A stretch of DNA of 64,000 bases from assembly GCA_039105265.1 (NCBI GenBank), contig JAPFFF010000013.1, positions 1,178,001 to 1,242,000 on the forward strand, written 5' to 3'. The stretch is from Tritrichomonas musculus. Lineage: Eukaryota > Parabasalia > Tritrichomonadida > Tritrichomonadidae. Positions 9,478 through 18,882 of this stretch are shown here, one piece after another; position 1 is the first letter of the stretch, and each line of letters opens with the position of its first letter. Below the pieces are notes generated by a model, which saw nothing but the letters and a program-made list of their open reading frames with translations, ran no database searches and was not told the origin of the DNA. The translations under genes and the position numbers were made by a program.

Positions 9478-10212
9478 ATGAATGAGCCTTTAAGGAAAAA
9501 GCCATCCAGCCCTAAATTTGACCGAAGGCCTACCATTTTTATATCAAAGGGAAAAAATCTCGAGTTATCAAAATATCGACATGTAGAAGATATTACTGGA
9601 GATCATCTCGAAATCAATATAAATTCTTTATTAGTTCCACCTCGTGGCGTATCAAATAATGACTGGATAATTATCAATCTTGTTGACTTTTTACAAAGGA
9701 TAGAATTACTTTATTCTTCGTGTTCATTATTTTGTACAACAGATACATGCCCTTTATTCAATGCTGGACCCAAATATCTATACTTTTGGCTAGATGATAA
9801 TTCAACAAAGCCAGTTCAAATATCAGCTCCTGAATATTTTGATGCTTTAAAACATTTCATTAAAAGAAATTTAAATAATAAAACATTATTCCCCAATAAC
9901 TCCAAAAATAAATTCTCTCCCAAAGCTTTATATGTAATTCGAGCATCATACAGAAGACTCTTTAGAATTTTGGCTCATCTTTACGTTTGCCATTACGATG
10001 ATTTATCAAAATTGGCAGAAGACAACCTTAATTTCTTTGAAATCATGAACACAATACTCACACATTATACAAACATCGCTCTTCTATACCATATTTGCCA
10101 ACCAGAAGATTTTGCTGTTTTTGAACCAATTTTTAACAAAATCAATGCTAATAATAATGAAAACTCAAACCCAAACTTCCATTGCCCCAAATTTTCAAAC
10201 AAATCCAAATAA
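9478..10212 (+). CDS. mob1: MOB1/phocein family kinase co-activator
   Basis: MOB proteins bind and activate NDR/LATS kinases in cell division and polarity control. The 244-residue length and the core match the family: NDWIIINLVDFLQRIELLYS corresponds to the MOB1 segment before the zinc site, FCTTDTCPLFNAGPKY carries zinc ligands Cys86 and Cys91, and LFRILAHLYVCHYDD carries His167 and His172. SAPEYFDAL and TLFP are further family landmarks. The N-terminal 35 residues are basic and variable, and the C-terminus has an Asn-rich tail. All zinc ligands are present, so it should be functional. Orthology to MOB1 rather than another MOB subgroup is not settled. An initiator-like motif precedes the start. 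Confidence 0.9.
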   Translation: MNEPLRKKPSSPKFDRRPTIFISKGKNLELSKYRHVEDITGDHLEININSLLVPPRGVSNNDWIIINLVDFLQRIELLYSSCSLFCTTDTCPLFNAGPKYLYFWLDDNSTKPVQISAPEYFDALKHFIKRNLNNKTLFPNNSKNKFSPKALYVIRASYRRLFRILAHLYVCHYDDLSKLAEDNLNFFEIMNTILTHYTNIALLYHICQPEDFAVFEPIFNKINANNNENSNPNFHCPKFSNKSK

Positions 10213-10433
10213 GAAATATTTTAAATATAATTTCTTTTTGATTAACATTGTTACCTCAAAATATTTTGTATACATTTCTTTATGTAATTTATTAATTTTA
10301 AATTATGTAATAAACTACAAATGTTGCCGTATTTTTTTTTAATATATTCTCTTTTTTTTATTCATCTTAAGTATAAAACTTTTTCAAAGATATGGCCATT
10401 TATATTATCAATATATAAATTTTATCTCATAAA

Positions 10434-12071
10434 ATGTCTTCACAAGAGAATAAAAGAACTCCAAACAAGCCTACACTATTTTTAACCTCTAAGAAAACCA
10501 CAACAAATAAAAATACTAAAAAACATAACGTTTTTTCTTCTTCAGGGAAAATAAATACACATAGAAATTTATCAGAAGTATATTTTGATGTTTATGCTCT
10601 ACATCCTAATCAAAAAGAAAAATCTAAAATTTATTTTTCAAACGAATCGACATTTCAAAATGAGCATGAATCACCAACCAAAATTTCGTTATATGATAAA
10701 ATTGAAAATCCTGATCAAATTGGATTCGATAAAAAAGAAGGCAAAGAAAATAGATTAATCTTAAGTCAATCACTAAATCAAAACTCAGAAATTCAAAATA
10801 TTAATAATTACAATACATTTCCTGAAGTTGATGATAATATGAACTCGAAATTGGGCGAAAAAATACGAATTATCTTTGATGGAATAACTGATAACGATAG
10901 TATTGCTTATGATATTAAAATTCTTATCAAATTTATAAAATCAATCAAATCCAGTTTCACCACAGAAAACAATAATTCTATTGAGTCAATAATTACGGAA
11001 TTAAAAAAGAATTTTTTTAAATATGACGAAATTGCCACAAGAAACGAAGATTTAGAAAATTCAATAATTCAATACAAAAATATTTTGAATGCAGACGATC
11101 AAAACCTTTTGAAAATCGTAAAATCATTTTACAATAACTGTTCAAATTCAAAAGAAATTTCAGAGATTATTGAAAAAGATTTAACTTTTTCAATGACTGT
11201 TAAAAACATTTTCAATGAATACGACAATGATGAAGCGGTTTTGAGGACAATTCAATCAAATAAAGAAACAGCCAATGACAATCAAATTATTCTTGATTTA
11301 ACAGCTCAACTTCAGCAACTGAATGAGAAAGCTGAAATAAATCGAGAAGTAATAATTCAAAACAGACTCATTGAAAAAGTGAAAATTGAACATATTCAAA
11401 AAATCAATGAAAAAGATTCAATGATAGAAAAACTCACACAAACAATCAATGGTTTAAATAAGCAAATTGAAAACCTTAATTCGATAATTGAAAGAAACCA
11501 TCACGAACTTGAGGAAGAAAAAATGAAATTCGAAATTGAAAGAGAAAAAAATAATTTATTAAAAAGCCAAAATATGAGTGAAACTGACCAGAAGTTAAAC
11601 AATCTCAAAGAAAAATATGAGAATCAATTATCAAAATACAAAGAAGAATTATCTAAGAAAGAAAATATTATAAAAATGAACGAAGAAAAAATTTCTTTAA
11701 TTGACCAAATAGAAATTGAAATCAACCACATCAAAAAAGAAAATAACGTACAAAAAAATTTGATTGACCAAAAAGAAACGGAAATAAATCATTACAAAGA
11801 AGTATTGGATAATAAAGAATTACTCACTGATCAGTTAAGAAATGATTTGTTCAACCAGCAAAGAATTAACGAGCAAAATATAAAAGAAAATAAAGAATTA
11901 AAAAATTTCATCAAAAATGGTGAAGATATTAAAGATAAGGAAATTTTATACTTGAAGAAAGAGCTCCTTTCTTCGTTGGATAAGCAGAAGAAGATAGAAG
12001 ATCAGTTGGAAAAATTGACAAAAAAATATGAAGTAGCCCAAAGCCAAACATCTTCAAATAAAAAAACTTGA
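10434..12071 (+). CDS. Coiled-coil protein of unknown function
   Basis: A 545-residue protein I do not recognise. The first 130 residues are polar, Lys/Asn/Ser-rich and probably disordered (KKTTTNKNTKKHN). From about residue 150 it is helical, and from about 275 to the end it is a nearly continuous Glu/Lys/Asn-rich coiled coil. There is no signal peptide or membrane segment. TCATAAAATG spans the start, so any initiator would leave almost no 5' UTR. It lies 220 bases after the MOB gene on the same strand and might be a cytoskeletal or scaffold protein, but nothing in the sequence proves that. Confidence 0.8.
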   Translation: MSSQENKRTPNKPTLFLTSKKTTTNKNTKKHNVFSSSGKINTHRNLSEVYFDVYALHPNQKEKSKIYFSNESTFQNEHESPTKISLYDKIENPDQIGFDKKEGKENRLILSQSLNQNSEIQNINNYNTFPEVDDNMNSKLGEKIRIIFDGITDNDSIAYDIKILIKFIKSIKSSFTTENNNSIESIITELKKNFFKYDEIATRNEDLENSIIQYKNILNADDQNLLKIVKSFYNNCSNSKEISEIIEKDLTFSMTVKNIFNEYDNDEAVLRTIQSNKETANDNQIILDLTAQLQQLNEKAEINREVIIQNRLIEKVKIEHIQKINEKDSMIEKLTQTINGLNKQIENLNSIIERNHHELEEEKMKFEIEREKNNLLKSQNMSETDQKLNNLKEKYENQLSKYKEELSKKENIIKMNEEKISLIDQIEIEINHIKKENNVQKNLIDQKETEINHYKEVLDNKELLTDQLRNDLFNQQRINEQNIKENKELKNFIKNGEDIKDKEILYLKKELLSSLDKQKKIEDQLEKLTKKYEVAQSQTSSNKKT

Positions 12072-12344
12072 TAATTGTGAATGGAGTTTTTATTAGACCT
12101 TAGAGTGTTTGTTTTATAAAATAATATAATTTGAATTTATGAATCAAATTTTTATTGATTTTTTTTTTTTTTCAATATAAATTTCATGCTTGATGAGGTA
12201 AAAAGATTCTATCCTTGCTATCGCAGAAATGAAATTTAAAGGAGCTATATATATTCAAAGATATAGAAAACTTAAAAAAAAAAAAAATGATCGTTTTGGT
12301 CAAAAATTGATGGTACAACAAATTATTTATAACATGAATAATTA

Positions 12345-13340
12345 TTAAATAGGTCTGTTTTTAGCAACTTGTGGAATACGAATAACGCTTTTGTAAGCAC
12401 GAATCTTTTTAATAGAATTAGCTAAATTGTCTAAATCATCTGATGTATTAGGTTCAGATTTATCACGGGTATATTTCGATGAGAAGGTCGGTGATTGAGT
12501 CACAACCCTTGAATTTGAACCACTATTTTTTAAGGAGTATAATGAAATAGCTTTTGGTATATTTATAGATTTTGGTACATTATACATTGATAATTGTAAT
12601 AAACTTTCTGCAGTTGGTCGATTTTCAGGGACAAATGAAGTCATTTTGGTTATTAACGAACGTATTCTAAAATCATTTCCAATCAAACTATAATCTATTT
12701 GACCTTTTATAACAGCCTCTTTAAGTTCATCAAGAGTGGGACGAATATAAGGGAATTGACCAGTTATCATGTAAAAAAACGTTGCTCCAAGCGACCATAT
12801 ATCTGTTTGAAAAGGATTAACGTAAGGAGATTTAAATAATTCAGGAGCAGCATACATTAACGATCCACATTTATCGCTAGAAGACTGGATGGAATTGAAT
12901 TTTTGAGCAAATCCAAAATCTGCAAGTTTAACCTTATTATATTTGCCAATAAAAATATTTTCTGGCTTAATATCTCTATGAGCAATCATTTTGGAATGAC
13001 ATATATTCAATGCCTGCAAAATTTGTTTGGAATAAGAAATAAAAGTATCTTTATCCAGCTTTCCTTTTTCTTTTAGGTTACCATTTGGGCAATATTCCAT
13101 CACAAGATATTGAAACTCACCATGTTCAAATGCTTCATAAAGCTTGATGATATTAGGATGGTTGAGTGAAATTAAAGCGTTATATTCGAGCTCATTAATC
13201 GTATTTTTAGCAACACGTTTGATAGAAAATGAATCGTTATATTTTTTGGAGTGGCACAGGAAAACACTTGCGTAAGCACCATTTCCTAGTGGTTCAACAC
13301 TATCATAGCCATGCTGAGAAAGTATTTCTTTTATTTCCAT
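12345..13340 (-). CDS. Ser/Thr protein kinase, probably active
   Basis: A 331-residue kinase with a single domain (about 12-258). The glycine loop is GNGAYASV (19-26), the ATP lysine Lys41, the catalytic loop HRDIKPEN (Asp123), DFG 141-143 and APE 165-167. The HRDIKPEN and CGSLMYAAPEL sequences and the small-kinase layout point to the CAMK/ULK-like branch rather than the TKL branch common in this genome. The C-terminal 75 residues are Ser/Asn-rich without a recognised domain. The message ends TAATAATTATT just past the coding frame. It is convergent with the coiled-coil gene that ends at 12071. Confidence 0.9.
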   Translation of the reverse strand: MEIKEILSQHGYDSVEPLGNGAYASVFLCHSKKYNDSFSIKRVAKNTINELEYNALISLNHPNIIKLYEAFEHGEFQYLVMEYCPNGNLKEKGKLDKDTFISYSKQILQALNICHSKMIAHRDIKPENIFIGKYNKVKLADFGFAQKFNSIQSSSDKCGSLMYAAPELFKSPYVNPFQTDIWSLGATFFYMITGQFPYIRPTLDELKEAVIKGQIDYSLIGNDFRIRSLITKMTSFVPENRPTAESLLQLSMYNVPKSINIPKAISLYSLKNSGSNSRVVTQSPTFSSKYTRDKSEPNTSDDLDNLANSIKKIRAYKSVIRIPQVAKNRPI

Positions 13341-14083
13341 ACTGAAAATCTGAAAGAAAAATTTTAATCATACTCTGAAATTTGATACAAAACTAAATCC
13401 TTTATTCAATTTTTTGAATTGAAATAAATATGATCTATCATCTTTTTTCTCTCGCTAAAATCAAAAATATTTCTAAGTTAAATGCATATATAATAGAATT
13501 TAAAATTTTTATTTGATAAGACATTTGGATAATTTTCATTTCAAAAAGATTATTTTAAGTACTTTACATAAACCTCCATTTCATTTTTTAAATCATTTTA
13601 TCTTTTTTATAAAACATTTTAATTGTAGCATTCTTCATTAATAATATAATAGATAATTATCATAATATTAATTAACTTTTAAAGAATTAATTCATATTTA
13701 AAATATAAAGATATGGTTATTTTAAATTGAGAGGAAAGTAATGTTTTTTGAAAAAGGTTTAATTAGAGATTTTAAACGCTCAACTATTCATTCAATTTAT
13801 TTTCAATGGATATAAAAAGAATTCAGATAACTTTTTTTAGAAATAATTATGTTCAATCTTCATTTCATTATTATTCCAATTAAATATATATATATGTTTG
13901 AATATATTTATTTATATATTTTAAATTTTATTTATACAATAAAATATCCTTTATAATTCTATTATTTGAAATATTTTAAAAGATATTAATATAATAATAT
14001 TAAAATCTTTAAAGTATTGAATTTTTAAGATAATTTTTATTAAAATGCTGCAGCTAGGTTCTCATCTTATAATCGATATTTAA

Positions 14084-14494
14084 AAAAAAATAGATTCAAA
14101 AAACGATTATACGGAATATAACAAAAATGTTCGACGATTCGCGAGATACGGTATAAAATATTTTCCACATGAGAATTTTGAAAGTTATTGTCCTTTTTGT
14201 TCGTATAAGAAAAAGTCATGCCATTTACGAAAAAGAAGTTATTATAAACATTCAAAAAATTGTCAAGACTGTCAGGCTTTTATAAGTATAATCTCAATTT
14301 TCAATAATAATATTTTAAAGAGTGTAGCAAAATTTTCATCAATTTCAAAAGTTGATATGTATTCTTTATGCTCGAGAAGTTTTAATGAGATTTTACAATT
14401 TTCAAAACCTTTTTTTCGATTATTAAATAATTTGATATTTGTCAGAGGATTTGCTTCATGCTCAATTAATAATCAGGATGGAAAACATATTTAG
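14084..14494 (+). pseudogene. Start-less open frame with Cys-rich motif
   Basis: An open frame of about 137 codons runs from a TAA near 14081 to a TAG at 14494, long for DNA this AT-rich. It has no ATG before 14357. It encodes YCPFCSYKKKSCHLRK followed by KHSKNCQDC, that is CxxC, C, H and CxxC spacings that could bind zinc, as in many transposase or viral fragments. It sits beside the mariner-like repeat ends. This may be the end of a decayed mobile-element gene; no family is assigned. Confidence 0.3.
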
Positions 14495-14620
14495 TCAGGA
14501 AAATAATTGATTTATTTAATTTTTATCAAGATAAGAGAAAAAAAATATTTAATAAATTTTTTCAATACTTTATTTTTTTTCCTCCTACCATTCAACTTTG
14601 TTAAGAAAAATTCTGAGAAA

Positions 14621-15338
14621 TTATAGTCGTCCAAAAAAAGATTGATAGGAAAATTGAGAGAAAATAACGAACTAAATACCAAAAATTGAGAATTTTTTCT
14701 CAATTAGATCATTCAATAATAATTGAGAGAATTTTCCAATTCTCAGAATTTTTTTTTCCCATTCAATAAAATTTCATTTTTGAGACAAAAATATCGGTAT
14801 TGAAACAGATGTTCTTCCAAAAAAGATCAACCGTAGATACAATTTAAGACGAGGAATATAAACTCAAACGACATAAAAACGACCAGAGAGTGTCAATTGC
14901 ATGAAAGCAGCTACCAAATAGAATCAAGGAAAAATATCGTTCAAAAATCAACAAAGAATACCTCAGAAACTTAGTATTCACACCAAGTATTATGTAAGTG
15001 TAGTGGTGAATTACTTTTCTGGAAAAATCCGAGCTAAACATACAAACAGAATTTCTTTATTTTTCAATATAAATAGTTAAAATGAAGCAAACAACTGCAC
15101 AAGGAAGAAATGTGCTTTAAAACTTTGATCTGGAAGGAAAAAGTTGCATAATTCACAGGAGAAATTAGTTTCGATTTTAATAAAAAAACCACTTTTTGAA
15201 TTGCCAAAAAAAGATTGATTTAAACCGTATTTTTTTCTGAGAATGTAAAATATTTTTCAAAAACAAAAAATTTGAAATTGAATAGTGAGATCAGGTATTG
15301 AATATAATTCCTATCAATCTTTTTTTGGAACACTATAA
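14621..15338. mobile_element. Mariner-like inverted-repeat remnant
   Basis: The two ends are 31-bp inverted repeats matching at 29 positions: 14621-14651 and 15308-15338, both containing TCCAAAAAAAGATTGATAGG in one orientation. Both ends carry TATA next to the repeat, compatible with the TA target duplication of Tc1/mariner elements. A third partial copy (CCAAAAAAAGATTGAT) lies inside at about 15204. No transposase is recognisable in the 718 bases, so this is a non-autonomous or internally decayed copy. The mariner assignment rests on TA ends and length only. Confidence 0.5.
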
Positions 15339-16104
15339 ATAATGCACAATTTTATCAGTCAAATTAGCTTTTTTTCGTATACGAATTTTTAACATCATCA
15401 ACTGCAAAAAAATAATCTCAAATAATTGTGATAGTTCTTTCAAATAAATTCAAATGGATTAGCGTTTAAAATCTCTAGATTAATCGTTTTTTTTTTTTTT
15501 TTTTTTTTTTATTTTGAGGTGACATCTCTTAATTTTTTTTTTAATTAATTGAAAGTTTTTTTGTAAAGTATTTAAATATCTTCGATATTATTCATAAAAT
15601 TGAAATTTATTCAAATTTGAATAAAAAATTTAAATAAACTAAACAATATAAAATTCTCCAATATTTTGATTAATTATAAATAAAATGCTAATTTTTAATA
15701 TAATATATAATAAAAATATATGTTAAAAAATCAAAATAGTAAAATTTTGATTTCTCTTGATGGCATGACAGAAAAAAAAAAAAAAATGAATTTTTTAAGT
15801 CATTTTAAATGAAAATAAGACTGTAACAAGAATCATTTTCAATGTCATTATTTCAGTTCCATCAGATGATGAGATACATGATTGACCAAAAATTAATAGA
15901 TTTCTTTAAGATTGAATGATGTTTTATTTTATTGAAATTGACCCATAATAAAATAATTAAAAGTATAAAAATTTCCATTTACTTAATTTTGAAAAATAAC
16001 TTCTTAAAGCTTATTGATAATTACATTATATATTTTGTTTTGAGAATGAATTTAAACTTTACGAATAATAAAATTGTTCTAAAAAACAAATAAAAAAACA
16101 TAAA

Positions 16105-18870
16105 TTAAGAAACATCTTTTTTAACAATAATAAACATATTATCACATTCTGTTACAAGTTTGTGACCTAACTTTTCAACAATTCTGGTGATATTATTTTT
16201 GTTAACTCTACAATTATAAATTTTAACACCAATTTTATAATTAAATTTTGGATTCAAAGAATAAAGATATCTTTTAATCATGAATGGACATGATTCTGCC
16301 ACAGTTGTATTAATTTCTAGATATCTAAACACGACTTTATTAGCCATCCTGGTAAACAAATTATTATAATATTGCATTTTTGAATTTTGGAAATCCAATA
16401 AAGAATATAATGTAACCATATTCATTACATCGTTTCTTTTTATAGCTCTATCAATATCATTTTTAATTTTATTCACTGTTTCTTCTTCATTAGACGATGT
16501 TTCGTAGATAATCTTGTAAGCTTCATCGTTAATTTCATTTATTTCAAGTAACATGTCTTTAATGCTTTCGTCATTTTCAATGTCTCGCTTTATATTTAAT
16601 ATCTTCAAACTTGAAAATTCAAGATTAAATTTAACTGCTTTATAAACATCAAGATAAACATCACTTTTATTATGGAGCAAGAAAAAGTCGAAATCTTTAT
16701 ATATCGGATCATTTTTGTCCTTGCGAACAAAAATATCATATAAAACAGATTGTGTCAAATACAATGATGAGTAATCTTTCTTCGTAGCTATTTCTCTAAA
16801 GTTAGGATTCATTTTATTTGCTTTGTATAAATAAAAAAGAATTTCATTCATTGTTTCTGATTGAAAAATTTCAGGCGGAATAAAAACAGCATAATCTTCA
16901 AATTCACGAATGATCTTAAAGAAATCCCTAATATCTTTACGTTGTCCTTTATCCAATTTAATATTTTCTTTTTTATATGGAGCAAAAATCCTTCCTTTTC
17001 TATTTTGATAAAAGAAATAAAAAGGAATAATTGAAGGAACAAAAGTGTCAGCTTCATTATCATAATAAATTCCAATTGATTTTAAACTTAATTCTCCATG
17101 ATAAAGATTATAAGAATGTATCAATCCTAGCTCTTTTGCAATCATGTATGCAAATAATCTAATTGTTTTAGGATCAATGACTTTTTTAATAAAACTGTCA
17201 AGTGAAGTTATTGGAATTAAATTTTTTTCAATAACAGTATGTGAAAAACTACTTTCATTTGAATTATTAATTGCATTAACTGACATTGTCATCAATACTT
17301 TTTGGACATCGTTTAGATAACAACTTTGATTTGGATCCAATAATGATAATGCATTTTTTCTGATGAAGTAATTATAAGCATATTTATAAAGCATTTTTTT
17401 CACGGTATTGGTATCATTTTTAAAATCAAAGAAATTGAAAATTACAGTGATCATATCTTCATCAATTTCATTAAAAAATATTTCATTTGATTCTTCATAA
17501 TCTGTGTAAATATCACTGTTGTTTAAAAATGATTCTATCAAATACTGTGTATCTTCATTTCCTTGATAACAATTGTAGACAAGATCGCCTAATTCGCATT
17601 TATATTTGCAAGGATCATCGGCATTTAAAATGCGATATTCAACTTCATTTTTAACTTCTTCTGGTTGCTTTTCATTTATTAATTTGTCAATATCGCTTAG
17701 AATCATTTCAACGTTCTCATATATGCCTTTCATACATTTTTCAATGATGTCTTTAATTTCTAATGATTCATTGAAATCTTGCATAATAAAATCATAATAT
17801 GTGTTTGTTGAACCTTCTCTATATGGTGTTGATACTTTGGCAATTTTGGCACTTCGGGTATCATTACCAAATCTTTCATCAGGTCTCCTTAATGTAATTA
17901 TTTCATTAACCAAAACACCAAATGAATAAATGTCATATTTAGTATATTCACGATTTATTTCATATTCAATTTTTGTGCTTTGCGGATTCATGGCCAAATC
18001 AGGATGTCGATAATAAAATACATTAGCAAGTTTCGTTTGATTTTTTTCATGATTAGTGTCATTTGTAAAATTACAAATATAGGCATCCTTTTTGCAATTT
18101 ATGTAAATCGATGAATCATTTAAATTCAAATGATAAATTTGATTTTCATGCAATTTTTTTAAACCAAGAGCTATTTCTTTAATTAAAACTAACTTATCTG
18201 CAATACTGATGTCAATTTCATTCTTTATTTGATTTTTGAGGAAATAATTTAACGTCTTATAGGGATAATATGGAATATATATTTTTTCGTTTTCAATATG
18301 ACTTTGATGAACAATAAAGATTGGATATTTATCATTGTTACTTTTGAAATTGATGGATAAAATTTGGATTTCAGTATTGATTGCTTCATCATTAATTTCA
18401 TTGAATGATTTTTCATAGTAAAAGTTGCAATCTGTGTCAACAAAAAACTTAACTGATGAATTAAAATCACCTAAATTACCCAGATCTCTTATGTAATAAA
18501 GGTATTGGTCTGAATTTTGAATAAACTTTTTTTGAATTTGTTTTTTATCAAAAAGATGACAAAATAAGAGATAAAAAATGGTATCAATATAATATTGTTT
18601 TTTAGCTTGCCATATTTCCAATTTTTGCTGATATTTTTCCTGGATATGATAATTATCTGAAGAGTTATCATTTAAAATATGTTGATAAATACTAAATAGT
18701 ATATTATTATCAATATTAGATGCGAAAAACAATAACATTTGTTCAACAAATTGTTGAAATACAATTGTTCCCTCTTTAATTAAGTCAATAAATCTATGGA
18801 ATTTGATAGGGTTCTTCAAAAGTTGCTTTATATTAATGGCCATTTGCTCACTCTTAGCATCATATTTCAT
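16105..18870 (-). CDS. Tandem double pseudokinase
   Basis: A 921-residue protein with two kinase-like regions, both lacking catalytic residues. In the first (about 165-395) the catalytic loop reads HLNLND from His247, so the HRD aspartate is lost, and the DFG position reads NFT (267-269). C-lobe landmarks (YDIYSFGVLVNEIITLRRP) are well kept. In the second (about 570-735) the loop reads YHGELSLKSIG, again without HRD/Asp, and DFG is not recognisable. The flanking regions are helical. It cannot work as a normal phosphotransferase and is probably a scaffold or regulator of active kinases. An initiator motif TCATTTTT lies just upstream, supporting the start. Confidence 0.8.
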   Translation of the reverse strand: MKYDAKSEQMAINIKQLLKNPIKFHRFIDLIKEGTIVFQQFVEQMLLFFASNIDNNILFSIYQHILNDNSSDNYHIQEKYQQKLEIWQAKKQYYIDTIFYLLFCHLFDKKQIQKKFIQNSDQYLYYIRDLGNLGDFNSSVKFFVDTDCNFYYEKSFNEINDEAINTEIQILSINFKSNNDKYPIFIVHQSHIENEKIYIPYYPYKTLNYFLKNQIKNEIDISIADKLVLIKEIALGLKKLHENQIYHLNLNDSSIYINCKKDAYICNFTNDTNHEKNQTKLANVFYYRHPDLAMNPQSTKIEYEINREYTKYDIYSFGVLVNEIITLRRPDERFGNDTRSAKIAKVSTPYREGSTNTYYDFIMQDFNESLEIKDIIEKCMKGIYENVEMILSDIDKLINEKQPEEVKNEVEYRILNADDPCKYKCELGDLVYNCYQGNEDTQYLIESFLNNSDIYTDYEESNEIFFNEIDEDMITVIFNFFDFKNDTNTVKKMLYKYAYNYFIRKNALSLLDPNQSCYLNDVQKVLMTMSVNAINNSNESSFSHTVIEKNLIPITSLDSFIKKVIDPKTIRLFAYMIAKELGLIHSYNLYHGELSLKSIGIYYDNEADTFVPSIIPFYFFYQNRKGRIFAPYKKENIKLDKGQRKDIRDFFKIIREFEDYAVFIPPEIFQSETMNEILFYLYKANKMNPNFREIATKKDYSSLYLTQSVLYDIFVRKDKNDPIYKDFDFFLLHNKSDVYLDVYKAVKFNLEFSSLKILNIKRDIENDESIKDMLLEINEINDEAYKIIYETSSNEEETVNKIKNDIDRAIKRNDVMNMVTLYSLLDFQNSKMQYYNNLFTRMANKVVFRYLEINTTVAESCPFMIKRYLYSLNPKFNYKIGVKIYNCRVNKNNITRIVEKLGHKLVTECDNMFIIVKKDVS

Positions 18871-18874
18871 TTAT

Positions 18875-18882
18875 AAAAATGA
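18875..18882 (-). promoter_or_regulatory. Initiator TCATTTTT of the double-pseudokinase gene
   Basis: On the minus strand TCATTTTT ends four bases before the ATG at 18870. It matches the trichomonad TCAYW initiator, with the presumed +1 A ten bases from the ATG, which is a typical distance. The same octamer precedes the kinase at 46354. Confidence 0.6.

Larger units (their letters stand above)
13341..16104. other. 2.7-kb gene-poor region with transposon debris
   Basis: No intact gene. It contains a coding-like open stretch without a start (14084-14494) and a mariner-like inverted-repeat remnant (14621-15338), both listed separately. A T24 tract lies at 15487-15510. The remainder is simple AT-rich DNA. 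It is upstream of the minus-strand kinase at 12345-13340 and downstream of the minus-strand gene at 16105-18870. Confidence 0.6.
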
